From: Stomorhina lunata
Taxonomy: Eukaryota; Arthropoda; Insecta; Diptera; Rhiniidae
Assembly: GCA_933228675.1 (NCBI GenBank)
Contig: OW121744.1
Location: 20,985,111-21,049,110 of the forward strand
Direction: 5' to 3'
Length of the DNA: 64,000 nt
Below the pieces are notes generated by a model. It saw only the letters and a program-made list of their open reading frames with translations, made no database searches and was not told the DNA's origin. Position 1 is the first letter of the stretch. Each line of letters starts with the position of its first letter. Below are positions 22,879 to 35,180 of the stretch, piece by piece. A program made the position numbers and the translations under genes.

Positions 22879-22908
22879 AAGTTCTATACCTCAATAAAAA
22901 ACACCCGA
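22879..22908 (-). repeat. Right terminal inverted repeat of the mariner-like element
   Basis: Plus strand reads AAGTTCTATACCTCAATAAA then AAACACCCGA, followed by the TA duplication. It lies about 80 bases upstream of the transposase start. Confidence 0.9.
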
Positions 22909-22910
22909 TA

Positions 22911-24169
22911 CAACCTCAAGGTAAATAAATAAATAAATGAAAAAAAAATAACTTCAGAATAATTCCCAATAATTACTTAAAACCCTCTCTTTTTATCTTC
23001 CTGGTAACCAGAAATGTTGCAGCATATACTTATGTATGCATAAATATTGTACATAGCCTTATTTATTGAAACAATTGATGGCGGATGAAAGCTGGCAATA
23101 ATAGTCAAATAATGTGGGAAGAAGGAATGTATAAATCTACAATAATGAACATAATTACATTTCAGTATTTACTAAAAAAGAAGAAAATTATATCAACTTA
23201 AAAATATACTTTAAAAACATTTGAGTAGCATACTTTGAGGATATTACACAAAAATGTAATTAAACATAGAAAGTTCACTAGATTGTAACTTATTTCTCAT
23301 AAGTTAAAGAGTTTTATTTAAATTAAAGGTTTTTGTCAAACAAACAAATATGTATAGATATCAATTTTTATTTAACTTTTTGCAAAAAAGAAATAATTTT
23401 GAAAATTCCTAAGGTATGTTACACAATATTTGCTTAAAAGTCTGAGTTTTCGATAGAAATCGAATTCGGGAATCGGCAGTCCAAAATAGTCTTAAGTCGA
23501 GGTGGTAAATTCAGCCATAGTTGACTTCGTAGCCAAAACTTAAAGTAAAAGTTTTTTCATCATTTACTACTTAAGAGTCAGTGACTTAATTAGTTGTACA
23601 GCATAAACCATTAATCGCCAAAAAGATAAATTAAATAGTCCTAGCAAAAGTGCTAAATTAAAAAGATTTTTTTTTTTTAACTTCACATCTTAAAGATACA
23701 TACATCTACAAAAATGTCTGTGTCGAAGTCATAAATTTTTTGTTAAATAAACAAGAGGCCATAATGACCAACCACATTTAGACACATAAATCTCTTTAAG
23801 TTTTTTTCTCGAAGTAAGATTTTTATTGAAGCGAAATGAAAACTGTTCAAGTTTTTGCATAATTTTTGAAGAACGATTCAGTATCAACCAAAAATTACAA
23901 AAGGCTTGGATTGAAGTTTTTATTGGATATACAATAGAGTGGTTCGAAAAAAAAGAGTTGAGTCAGTGACCCCCTGGGATTAAAGATAATGTAAAAATAA
24001 TTCCAAAAATTCTTTTTTTTATTTTTTACCACGCCTACAAAATACCGATATTAAAAAATGGTTTGTGAGAAACTGGACTATATGTCCAGTATCGAATTCA
24101 AACCCACATATGACATCTTCTTAAAGCTTTAAATTACTTAAATTGATATATTAACTCAAATAAACATTT
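22911..24169. other. Spacer between mariner-like element and 29-bp satellite, no gene
   Basis: Apart from dispersed repeat B at 23223-23465, this is AT-rich unique DNA with only short open frames and no recognisable coding or RNA gene. Confidence 0.45.
23223..23465 (+). repeat. Dispersed repeat B, copy 2
   Basis: Homologous to 8848-9053, with about 35 extra bases between the ACTTTGAGGATATT and TTTTTGTCAAACAAAC landmarks. Its start GTAGCATACTTT also resembles GTAGCATACTTTTTGGAGG at about 60308, possibly a third, shorter relic. Confidence 0.62.
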
Positions 24170-27100
24170 CGAAAAAATTCCTATAAAACTAAAACTTTTG
24201 AAAAATCTTCTATAAAAAGTAAATTTTTGAAAAATTTCCTATAAAAATAGTAAATTTTTGAAAAATTTCCTATAAAAAGTAAATTTTTGAAAAATTTTCT
24301 ATAAAAAGTAAATTTTTGAAAAATTTTCGATAAGAAGTTAATTTTTGAGAAATTTCATATAAAAAGTAAATTTTTGAAAAATTGCCTATAAAATTAAATT
24401 TTTGAAAAATTGCCTATAAAAAGTAAATTTTGGAAAAATTTCCTATAAAATGTAAATTTTGGAAAAATTTCCTATAAAAAGTAAATTTTTTAAAAATTTC
24501 CTATAAAAAGTAAATTTTTGAAAAATTGCCTATAAAATGTAAATTTTGGAAAAATTTCCTATAAAAAGTAAATTTTTTAAAAATTTCCTATAAAAAGTAA
24601 ATTTTTGAAAAATTTCCTATAAAATGTAAATTTTGGAAAAATTTCCTATAAAAAGTAAATTTTTGAAAAATTTTCTATAAAAAGTAAATTTTTGAAAAAT
24701 TTTCTATAAAAAGTAAATTTTTGAAAAATTTCCTATAAAAAGTAAATTTTTGAAAAATTTCCTATAAAATGTAAATTTTGGAAAAATTTCCTATAAAAAG
24801 TAAATTTTTGAAAAATTTCCTATAAAAAGTAAATTTTTGAAAAATTTCCTATAAAAAGTAAATTTTTGAAAAATTTCCTATAAAAAGTAAATTTTTGAAA
24901 AATTGCCTATAAAATTAAATTTTTGAAAAATTGCCTATAAAAAGTAAATTTTTGAAAAATTTCCTATAAAATGTAAATTTTGGAAAAATTTCCTATAAAA
25001 AGTAAATTTTTGAAAAATTTTCTATAAAAAGTAAATTTTTGAAAAATTTTCTATAAAAAGTAAATTTTTGAAAAATTTCCTATAAAAAGTAAATTTTTGA
25101 AAAATTTTCTATAATACGTAAATTATTGAAAAATTTCCTATAAAAAGTAAATTTTTTAAAAATTTCCTATAAAAAGTAAATTTCTGAAAAATTTCCTATA
25201 AAAAGTAAATTTCTGAAAAATTTCCTATAAAAAGTAAATTTTTGTAAAATTTCCTATAAAAAGTAAATTTTTGAAAAATTTCCTATAAAAAGTAAATTTT
25301 TGAAAAATTTCCTATAAAAAGTAAATTTTTGAAAAACTTCCTATAAAAAGTAAATTTTTGAAAAATTTCCTACAAAAAGTAAATTTTTGAAAAATTTCCT
25401 ATAAAAAGTAAATTTTTTAAAAATTTCCTATAAAAAGTAAATTTCTGAAAAATTTCCTATAAAAAGTAAATTTCTGAAAAATTTCCTATAAAAAGTAAAT
25501 TTTTGTAAAATTTCCTATAAAAAGTAAATTTTTGAAAAATTTCCTATAAAAAGTAAATTTTTGAAAAATTTCCTATAAAAAGTAAATTTTTGAAAAACTT
25601 CCTATAAAAAGTAAATTTTTGAAAAATTTCCTACAAAAAGTAAATTTTTGAAAAATTTCCTATAAAAAGTAAATTTTTGAAAAATTTCCTATAAAAAGTA
25701 AATTTTTGAAAAATTTCCTATAAAAAGTAAATTTTGGAAAAATTTCCTATAAAAAGTAAATGTTTGAAAAATTTCCTATAAAAAGTAAATTTTTGAAAAA
25801 TTTCCTATAAAAAGTAAATTTTTGAAAAACTTCCTATAAAAAGTAAATTTTTGAAAAATTTCCTACAAAAAGTAAATTTTTGAAAAATGTCCTATAAAAA
25901 GTAAATTTTTGGAAGATTTCCTATAAAAAGTAAATTTTTGATAAATTTTCTATAAAAAGTAAATTTTGGAAAAATTTCCTATAAAATGTAAATTTTGGAA
26001 AAATTTCCTATCAAAAGTAAATTTTTGAAAAATTTCCTATAAAAAGTAAATTTTTGAAAAATTTCCTATAAAAAGTAAATTTTTTAAAAATTTCCAATAA
26101 AAAGTAAATTTTTGAAAAATTGCCTATAAAATTAAATTTTTGAAAAATTGCCTATAAAAAGTAAATTTTTGAAAAATTTCCTATAAAATGTAAATTTTGG
26201 AAAAATTTCCTATAAAAAGTAAATTTTTGAAAAATTTTCTATAAAAAGTAAATTTTTGAAAAATTTTCTATAAAAAGTAAATTTTTGAAAAATTTCCTAT
26301 AAAAAGTAAATTTTTGAAAAATTTTCTATAAAAAGTAAATTTTTGAAAAATTTTCTATAAAAAGTAAATTTTTGAAAAATTTCCTATAAAAAGTAAATTT
26401 TTGAAAAATTTTCTATAAAACGTAAATTATTGAAAAATTTCCTATAAAAAGTAAATTTTTTAAAAATTTCCTATAAAAAGTAAATTTTTGAAAAATTTCC
26501 TATAAAAAGTAAATTTTTGAAAAATTTCCTATAAAAAGTAAATTTTTGAAAAATTTCCTATAAAAAGTAAATTTTTGAAAAATTGCCTATAAAATTAAAT
26601 TTTTGAAAAATTGCCTATAAAAAGTAAATTTTTGAAAAATTTCCTATAAAATGTAAATTTTGGAAAAATTTCCTATAAAAAGTAAATTTTTGAAAAATTT
26701 TCTATAAAAAGTAAATTTTTGAAAAATTTTCTATAAAAAGTAAATTTTTGAAAAATTTCCTATAAAAAGTAAATTTTTGAAAAATTTTCTATAATACGTA
26801 AATTATTGAAAAATTTCCTATAAAAAGTAAATTTTTTAAAAATTTCCTATAAAAAGTAAATTTCTGAAAAATTTCCTATAAAAAGTAAATTTCTGAAAAA
26901 TTTCCTATAAAAAGTAAATTTTTGTAAAATTTCCTATAAAAAGTAAATTTTTGAAAAATTTCCTATAAAAAGTAAATTTTTGAAAAATTTCCTATAAAAA
27001 GTAAATTTTTGAAAAACTTCCTATAAAAAGTAAATTTTTGAAAAATTTCCTACAAAAAGTAAATTTTTGAAAAATTTCCTATAAAAAGTAAATTTTTTAA

Positions 27101-29892
27101 AAATTTCCTATAAAAAGTAAATTTCTGAAAAATTTCCTATAAAAAGTAAATTTCTGAAAAATTTCCTATAAAAAGTAAATTTTTGTAAAATTTCCTATAA
27201 AAAGTAAATTTTTGAAAAATTTCCTATAAAAAGTAAATTTTTGAAAAATTTCCTATAAAAAGTAAATTTTTGAAAAACTTCCTATAAAAAGTAAATTTTT
27301 GAAAAATTTCCTACAAAAAGTAAATTTTTGAAAAATTTCCTATAAAAAGTAAATTTTTGAAAAATTTCCTATAAAAAGTAAATTTTTGAAAAATTTCCTA
27401 TAAAAAGTAAATTTTGGAAAAATTTCCTATAAAAAGTAAATGTTTGAAAAATTTCCTATAAAAAGTAAATTTTTGAAAAATTTCCTATAAAAAGTAAATT
27501 TTTGAAAAACTTCCTATAAAAAGTAAATTTTTGAAAAATTTCCTACAAAAAGTAAATTTTTGAAAAATGTCCTATAAAAAGTAAATTTTTGGAAGATTTC
27601 CTATAAAAAGTAAATTTTTGATAAATTTTCTATAAAAAGTAAATTTTGGAAAAATTTCCTATAAAATGTAAATTTTGGAAAAATTTCCTATAAAAAGTAA
27701 ATTTTTGAAAAATTTCCTATAAAAAGTAAATTTTTGAAAAATTTCCTATAAAAAGTAAATTTTTTAAAAATTTCCAATAAAAAGTAAATTTTTGAAAAAT
27801 TGCCTATAAAATTAAATTTTTGAAAAATTGCCTATAAAAAGTAAATTTTTGAAAAATTTCCTATAAAATGTAAATTTTGGAAAAATTTCCTATAAAAAGT
27901 AAATTTTTGAAAAATTTTCTATAAAAAGTAAATTTTTGAAAAATTTTCTATAAAAAGTAAATTTTTGAAAAATTTCCTATAAAAAGGAAATTTTTGAAAA
28001 ATTTTCTATAAAAAGTAAATTTTTGAAAAATTTTCTATAAAAAGTAAATTTTTGAAAAATTTCCTATAAAAAGTAAATTTTTGAAAAATTTTCTATAAAA
28101 CGTAAATTATTGAAAAATTTCCTATAAAAAGTAAATTTTTTAAAAATTTCCTATAAAAAGTAAATTTTTGAAAATTTCCTATAAAAAGTAAATTTTTGAA
28201 AAATTTCCTATAAAAAGTAAATTTTTGAAAAATTTCCTATAAAAAGTAAATTTTTGAAAAATTTCCTATAAAAAGTAAATTTTTGGAAGATTTCCTATAA
28301 AAAGTAAATTTTTGAAAAATTTTCTATAAAAAGTAAATTTTTGAAAAATTTTCTATAAAAAGTAAATTTTTGAAAAATTTCCGATGAAAAGTATATTTTT
28401 GAAAAATTTCCTATAAAAAGTAAATTTTTGAAAAATTTCCTATAAAAAGTATATTTTTGAAAAATTTCCTATAAAAAGTAAATTTTTGGAAGATTTCCTA
28501 TAAAAAGTAAATTTTTGAAAAATTTTCTATAAAAAGTAAATTTTTGAAAAATTTTCTATAAAAAGTAAATTTTTGAAAAATTTCCGATGAAAAGTAAATT
28601 TTTGTAAAATTTCCTATAAAAAAGTAAATTTCTGAAAAATTTCCTATCAAAAGTAAATTTGTGTAAAATTTCCTATAAAAAAGTAAATTTTTGAAAAATT
28701 TTCGATGAAAAGTAAATTTTTGAAAAATTTCCTATAAAAAGTAAATTTTTAAAAAATTTCCTATAAAAAGTAAATTTTTGAAAAATTTCCTATAAAAAGT
28801 AAATTTTTGGAAGATTTCCTATAAAAAGTAAATTTTTGAACAATTTCCTATAAAAAGTAATTTTTGAAAAATTTTCTATAAAAAGTAAATTTTTGAAAAA
28901 TTTCCTATAAAAAGTAAATTTTTGTAAAATTTCCTATAAAAAAGTAAATTTTTGAAAAATTTTCTATAAAAAGTTAATTTTTGAAAAATTTCCTATAAAA
29001 AGTAAATTTTTGGAAGATTTCCTATAAAAAGTAAATTTTTGGAAAATTTTCTATAAAAAGTAAATTTTTGAAAAATTTTCTATAAAAAGTAAATTTTTGA
29101 AAAATTTCCTATAAAAAGTAAATTTTTGAAAAATTTCCTATAAAAAGTAAATTTTTGAAAAATTTCCTATAAAAAGTAAATTTTTGGAAGATTTCCTATA
29201 AAAAGTAAATTTTTGAACAATTTCCTATAAAAAGTAATTTTTTAAAAATTTTCTATAAAAAGTAAATTTTTGAAAAATTTCCTATAAAAAGTAAATTTTT
29301 GTAAAATTTCCTATAAAAAAGTAAATTTTTGAAAAATTTTCTATAAAAAGTTAATTTTTGAAAAATTTCCTATAAAAAGTAAATTTTTGGAAGATTTCCT
29401 ATAAAAAGTAAATTTCTGAAAAATTTCCTATAAAAAGTAAATTTGTGTAAAATTTCCTATAAAAAAGTAAATTTTTGAAAAATTTCTAATAAAAAGTAAA
29501 TTTTTAAAAAATTTCCTATACAAAGTAAATTTTTGAAAAATTTTCTATAAAAAGTAAATTTTTGAAAAATTTTCTCTAAAAAGGAAATTTTTGAAAAATT
29601 TCCTATAAAAAGTAATTTTTTTTTAAATTTTCTATAAAAAGTAAATTTTTTTAAAAATTTCAAATAAAAAAAGAAATTTTTGGAAAATTTCCTATAAAAA
29701 GTAAATTTTTGAAAAATTTCCTATAAAAAGTAAATTTTTGAAAAATTTCATATAAAAAAATTTTTTTTGAAAAATTTCCTATAAAAAGTAAATTTTTGAA
29801 AAATTGCATATGAAAAGTACATTTTTGAAAAATTTTCTATAAAAAGTAAATTTTTGAAAAATTTTCTATAAAAAGTAAATTTTTGAAAAATT
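24170..29892. repeat. Minisatellite, 29 bp, CCTATAAAAAGTAAATTTTTGAAAAATTT, ~197 units
   Basis: Each unit has CCTATAAAAAG followed by TAAATTTTTGAAAAATTT. A 1680-bp higher-order segment is duplicated in tandem: about 24785-26464 matches 26465-28144 almost base for base. For example, the rare variant TAATACGTAAATTATTG sits at 25111 and 26791, and TAAAACGTAAATTATTG at 26410 and 28090. Visible differences are a few single bases. A nested ~261-bp (nine-unit) repeat is also visible near 25150 and 25410. Each unit contains TATAAAAAG, a good TATA-box match. Confidence 0.93.
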
Positions 29893-31132
29893 AAATTATT
29901 ATTTTGTTTGAAGAAATTTTTGAAATTTAAAATGTATTAGACTTAATCCACCTTCAAATCAAATATATTTGAAATTTTTATTTTTTTTGAATATTTTTTT
30001 CTTTTTAATTGAAAAATATATGAAACTTAAACTACTTTCAGATTAAAAATTTGTAATTAATCGTTAACTACAAGATGATTGACTGTCAATATTTTAGTAG
30101 GTTTTGTAAATTTAAATTTAATTATTTTTCGTATAGTAAGATCCACAAATGCAGAACCTTTCCCCATCATTAACTTATTTTTTTTTTGGATTCGGACTTA
30201 TTCCACTTTCAAAATAAAGTCTTCATATATAAATTGTGTTAAAATGTCCCACCTCGATGTAAATACGAGTAAAAAAACCAACATATGAAAAGAAAACAAG
30301 TTAATACAATACAAAAAGTAAAATTTTCTGGTCACTTGGTCATATTGTACATTCATTCCCACACATACACACGAATGCAGGTGTATTTTGCATTGAAATG
30401 AATGTGTGAATACATGAATAAATGAATGAGTTTTACCACTTCGCTATCAGGTTGTTCTTTTGTTGCACAAAACTGAATTTTTTCTTTTTTTATACTATTT
30501 TCATTATGTGTTGCATGCATCCTTTTTTCTTTCTGTCGTATTGTTTTGTTGCGCTGGGGTCCGTGTAAATGCAGCTGTAAAATTTTTTCTCCATGTGATT
30601 GTATTCATTTTTTAATTAAAAATTTATTTTGATTTCCACGAGCGAAATGCCCGAAAAAAGTGGATATTGTAAAAAGAGTTTGGGTATTCGCAGTTTTATT
30701 GGATAAAAAGTTGGGATGTTGAAGGTTGTACATTTAGACTTTGTTTTCTATATTTACACTTTTACATGTATTTTTTAACACTTTGGTCCGAGTTTATTGT
30801 TGAGTAAAATGGTCAATACTTACTGTTTCGTTGTCATAAATGATTTCAACATTTTTTTTCTGGTATGTATGTAGTTTGCATTTCTTTTTTTTTTGGAAAA
30901 ATATTTATGTATATAACTTAATTGAGTCACACTTTTATGGTTATTACTTTTTTAGAACTTGGCTTTTTTAGATTACATAGCAGCTGGAAACTAGTTTAAT
31001 TGTCTATTTTGGTGCAATAGGTATTTTTGTTGCACAACAAAGTTTGGAGAAATATTATTAATGAAAATATAAAAGAAAACAAAATTGTATTGAAACTAGA
31101 ATTTCACAATGAATAATTCCAATTTAAAATAC
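29893..31132. other. Unique spacer, no gene supported
   Basis: AT-rich with ACACATACACACGAATGCAG near 30361 and a G/T-rich part near 30540-30720. The longest frame (30079-30288) has no recognisable features. Confidence 0.4.
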
Positions 31133-31718
31133 ATAGAAAAATTTCTTAAGAACATTTTTTAAATGGAAAATTTTCTATAGAAAAAAATTTTTTATCTGAA
31201 AAGTTGTTGCATCTAAATATTCTATAGAAAATTGTTCGCAAAGAATAATTAACTAAAGAAAGATTTTTTAACGAAAAAATTTTTCTGGAGAAATTTTTTT
31301 AATAAAAACAATCTACAGAAAAATTTTTTTTACGAAAAATTTTCTATTAAATAAAATTTTTTTTTAACGAAATTTTTTTTTTTATAAAAAATTTTCTATA
31401 GAATTTTTTTTTACCAAAAATTTTCTATAAAAAAATTTTTTAAATTAAATTTTTTTTTAACGAAAAACTTTTTTGTAACGAAAAATTTTCAACAGAAAAA
31501 ATTTTCAATAGAAACATTTTTTTAAAGAAAAATTTTTTTAAAGAGAAATTTTCAATAGAAACATTTTTTTAAATTGAAATTTTCAATAGAAACATTTTTT
31601 TAATAAAAAACTTTCTATAGAAAAATTTTTAATAATGAAAAATTTTCAATAACGAAAAATTTTCTTAGAAAAATTTTTAAGAACGAAAAATTATCTTTAG
31701 AATAATATGTTTAAAGAA
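31133..31718. repeat. Degenerate minisatellite, core TTTTCTATAGAAAA, linker TTTTTTAACGAAAAA
   Basis: Irregular units with many indels, grading toward the regular array at 31930. Degeneration at the array edge relative to the centre is the pattern expected when exchange homogenises only the interior. Confidence 0.75.
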
Positions 31719-31794
31719 CGAAAATTCGTATTATTTCTCCCCTCAATATAAGACATAATGTATGGTTTTCTCTCTGTCAAGAATTGAGGAGATG

Positions 31795-31855
31795 GTCTAA
31801 CCAACCATCGAAATGTGTCGAGGAAAGGTTTTCCCACCAACATTTTTTGATTTTA
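31795..31855 (-). repeat. Dispersed repeat A, copy 3 (inverted, partial)
   Basis: CTAACCAACCATCGAA is the reverse complement of TTCGATGGTTGGTTAG at 2029-2044, and the homology extends with gaps toward AAAAAATGTT. It lies between two blocks of the linker TAATAACG satellite. Confidence 0.55.
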
Positions 31856-31929
31856 TTAAAAACCTATTTATTATAATAATAAATAATTGCAATGAATTGG
31901 GATCTTAGTGCAATACACTACAGTAAAAC

Positions 31930-34860
31930 TTTTTAAAAAAAATTTTTACAGAAAATTTTCCTATAGGAAATTTTTTTTCGAAAATTTTTCTATAGCATTA
32001 TGAAAAATTTTCTATAGAAAATTTTTTTAAACGATAATTTTTCATAAAAAAAATTTTGTTTTGAAAAAAATTTTTAATAAAATATTATTAAAACAAAATT
32101 TTTAATAACGCAAAATTTTCTACAGAACATTTTTAATAACGAACAATCTTTTATAGAACATTTTTAATAACGAAAAATTCACTATAGCAAAATTTTTAAT
32201 AACGAAAAATTTTCTTTAGAAAAATTTCTAATAACGAAAACATTTCTATAAAAAAAATTTTAATAACGAAAAATTTTCTATAGAAAAAATTTTAATAATG
32301 AAAAATTTTCTATAGAAAAAGTTTTAATAACGAAAAATTTTCTATAGAAAATTTTTAATAACGAAAAATTATCTATAGAAAATTTTTATTAACGAAAAAT
32401 TATCTATAGAAAATTTTTATTAACGAAAAATTATCTATAGAAAATTTTTATTAACGAAAAATTATCTATAGAAAATTTTTAACAACGAAAAATTTTCTAT
32501 AGAAAATTTTTAACAACGAAAAATTTTCTATAGAAAATTTTTAACAACGAAAAATTTTCTATAGAAAATTTTTAACAACGAAAAATTTTCTATAGAAAAT
32601 TTTTAACAACGAAAAATTTTCTATAGAAAATTTTTAACAACGAAAAATTTTCTATAGAAAATTTTTAACAACGAAAAATTTTCTATAGAAACTTTTTAAC
32701 AACGAAAAATTTTCTATAGAAAATTTTTAACAACGAAAAATTTTCTATAGAAAATTTTTAACAACGAAAAATTTTCTATAGAAAATTTTTAACAACGAAA
32801 AATTTTCTATAGAAAATTTTTAACAACGAAAAATTTTCTATAGAAAATTTTTAACAACGAAAAATTTTCTATAGAAAATTTTTAACAACGAAAAATTTTC
32901 TATAGAAAATTTTTAACAACGAAAAATTTTCTATAGAAAATTTTTAACAACGAAAAATTTTCTATAGAAAATTTTTAACAACGAAAAATTTTCTATAGAA
33001 AATTTTTAACAACGAAAAATTTTCTATAGAAAATTTTTAACAACGAAAAATTTTCTATAGAAAATTTTTAACAACGAAAAATTTTCTATAGAAAATTTTT
33101 AACAACGAAAAATTTTCTATAGAAAATTTTTAACAACGAAAAATTTTCTATAGAAAATTTTTAACAACGAAAAATTTTCTATAGAAAATTTTTAACAACG
33201 AAAAATTTTCTATAGAAATATTTTTAATAACGAAAAATTTTCTATAGAAAAATTTTTAATAACGAAAAATTTTTAATAACGAAAAATTTTCTATATAAAA
33301 ATTTTTAATAACGAAAAATTTTCTATAGAAAAATTTTTAATAACGAAAAATTTTCTATAGAAAAATTTTTAATAACGAAAAATTTTCTATAGAAAAATTT
33401 TTAATAACGAAAAATTTTCTATTGAAAATTTTTAATAACGAAAAATTTTCTATAAAAAATTTTTAATAACGAAAAATTTTCTATAGAAAATTTTTAATAA
33501 TAACGAAAAATTTTCTATAGAAAATTTTTAATAATAACGAAAAATTTTCTATAGAAAATTTTTAATAATAACGAAAAATTTTCTATAGAAAATTTTTAAT
33601 AATAACGAAAAATTTTCTATAGAAAGTTTTTAATAATAACAAAAATTTTCTATAGAAATTTTTAATAATAACGAAAAGTTTTCTATAGAAATTTTTAATA
33701 ACGAAAAATTTTCTGTAGAAAAATTTTTAATAACGAAAAATTTTTAATAACTAAAAATTTTGAAAAAGAAAAATTATATATAACTGAAAATTTTGAAAAG
33801 AAAAATTTTTAAAATGAAAAACTTTTAATATTGAAAAATTTTTCTATAGAAAAATTTCTAATAACGAAAAATTTTCTATAAAAAAATTTTTAATAACAAA
33901 AAATTTTTACTAACGAAAATTTTTCTATAGAACATTTTTTATAACGAAAATTTTCTATAGACAAATTTTAAGTAATGAAAAATTTTTTATAGAAAAAATA
34001 ACGAACAAGTTTTAATTACGAAAAATTCTCTATAGAAAATGTTTTATATAGCAAAATTTTTAATAACGATACATTTTCTATAGAAAATTTTTAATAACGA
34101 AACATTTTCTATAGAAAGATGTTTAGAAACAAAGGATTTTCTATAGAAAAATTTTTAGTAACTATAAATTTTCTATAGAAAAATTTTAAATAACGAAAAA
34201 TTTTAAATTACGAAAAATTTTTAATAACAAATATTTTCTATACAAAAATTTATAAAAACGAAAAATTTTTAGTAACGAAAAATTTTCTACAGAAAAAATT
34301 TTAATAACAAAAAATTTTCTATAGAAAAATTTTTAATATCGAAAAATTTGTTATTGAAAAATTTTTATAGCGAAAAATTTGTAATATCCAAAAATTAAAA
34401 AAAAAAAGTTTTTAATAATGAAAAATTTTTAATACCGAAAAACTTTTCTATAGAATTTTTTTTTTAGAAAAAATTTTAATAACTGAAATTTTTCTATAGA
34501 AATTTTTTCTATAGAAACATTTTTAATAACAAAAATTTTTAATAACAAAAATTTTCAATCGAAAAATTTTTAATAACGAAAAATTTTCTATAGAAAAATT
34601 TTTAATAAGGAAAAACTTTATATAGAAACATTTTTAAATATTTAAAATTTTTATAAAGAACAAATTTTTATAGAAAAATTTTAACAACAAAAAATTTTCT
34701 ATAGAAAATTTTTAAAAACAAAAAATTGTCTCTGGAAATTTTTTAATAACGAAAAATTTTCTATAAAAAATGTAAGTAACTAAAAATTTTTTAGAAAAAT
34801 TTTCGGTAAAAAAAATATTCTCTACAAAAATTTTCAGTAAAAAAATTTTTTTCTAGAAAA
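31930..34860. repeat. Minisatellite, 31 bp, linker TTTTTAATAACGAA / TTTTTAACAACGAA
   Basis: About 94 units. Positions 32466-33205 hold roughly 24 nearly identical 31-bp units with linker TTTTTAACAACGAAAAA; I see one variant, GAAACTTTTTAAC at about 32690. Outside it the TAATAACG form dominates and becomes irregular toward both ends. A 33480-33660 stretch has an expanded linker TTTTTAATAATAACG. The homogeneous core looks like a recent local amplification. Confidence 0.92.
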
Positions 34861-34879
34861 ATTTTCGGTAAAGAAATTG

Positions 34880-35180
34880 TATGTTATTAAAATTATTTTT
34901 ATGTTATTAAAAATTTTTTATAGAGAATTTTTCGTGATTAAAATTTATTTTACCGAAATTTTTCGTTATTAAAAATTTTTTAGCGAAAATTTTTTTATAG
35001 AAAAATTTTTTTACCGAAAGTTTTTCTATGGAAAAATTTTTGTATTGAAACTTTTCTATAACAAATTTTTTACCGAAATTTTTTTTAAAGATAAATTTTT
35101 TATTAAGAAAATTTGTTTAATTTTCGGTAAAAAAAAAAAATTTCTATAGAAAAATTTTTTTAGAGAAACATTTTTTTTGA
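34880..35180. repeat. Inverted tail of the preceding satellite
   Basis: Units read TTTTTCGTTATTAAAAATTT and ACCGAAA/TTTCGGTAAA, the complement of the 31930-34860 linker. The array therefore ends in a short inverted segment. Degenerate, with about 9 units. Confidence 0.65.

Larger units (their letters stand above)
21666..22908 (-). mobile_element. Mariner-like element (Tc1/mariner superfamily), complete ends, dead
   Basis: The element is 1243 bp with 30-bp imperfect terminal inverted repeats at 21666-21695 and 22879-22908. Both ends read GGGTGTTTTTT, a short variable stretch, then GAGGTATAGAACTT. A TA dinucleotide flanks each side (21664-21665 and 22909-22910), the usual target duplication. 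Length and layout are normal for the superfamily. The single gene inside is broken, so the copy cannot supply transposase but could be mobilised in trans if the ends are still recognised. Confidence 0.93.

Noticed and set aside
24170..29892. Functional promoters at each TATAAAAAG
   Set aside because: The motif is part of the satellite monomer, with no initiator or gene beside it. Kept only as a low-interest observation.
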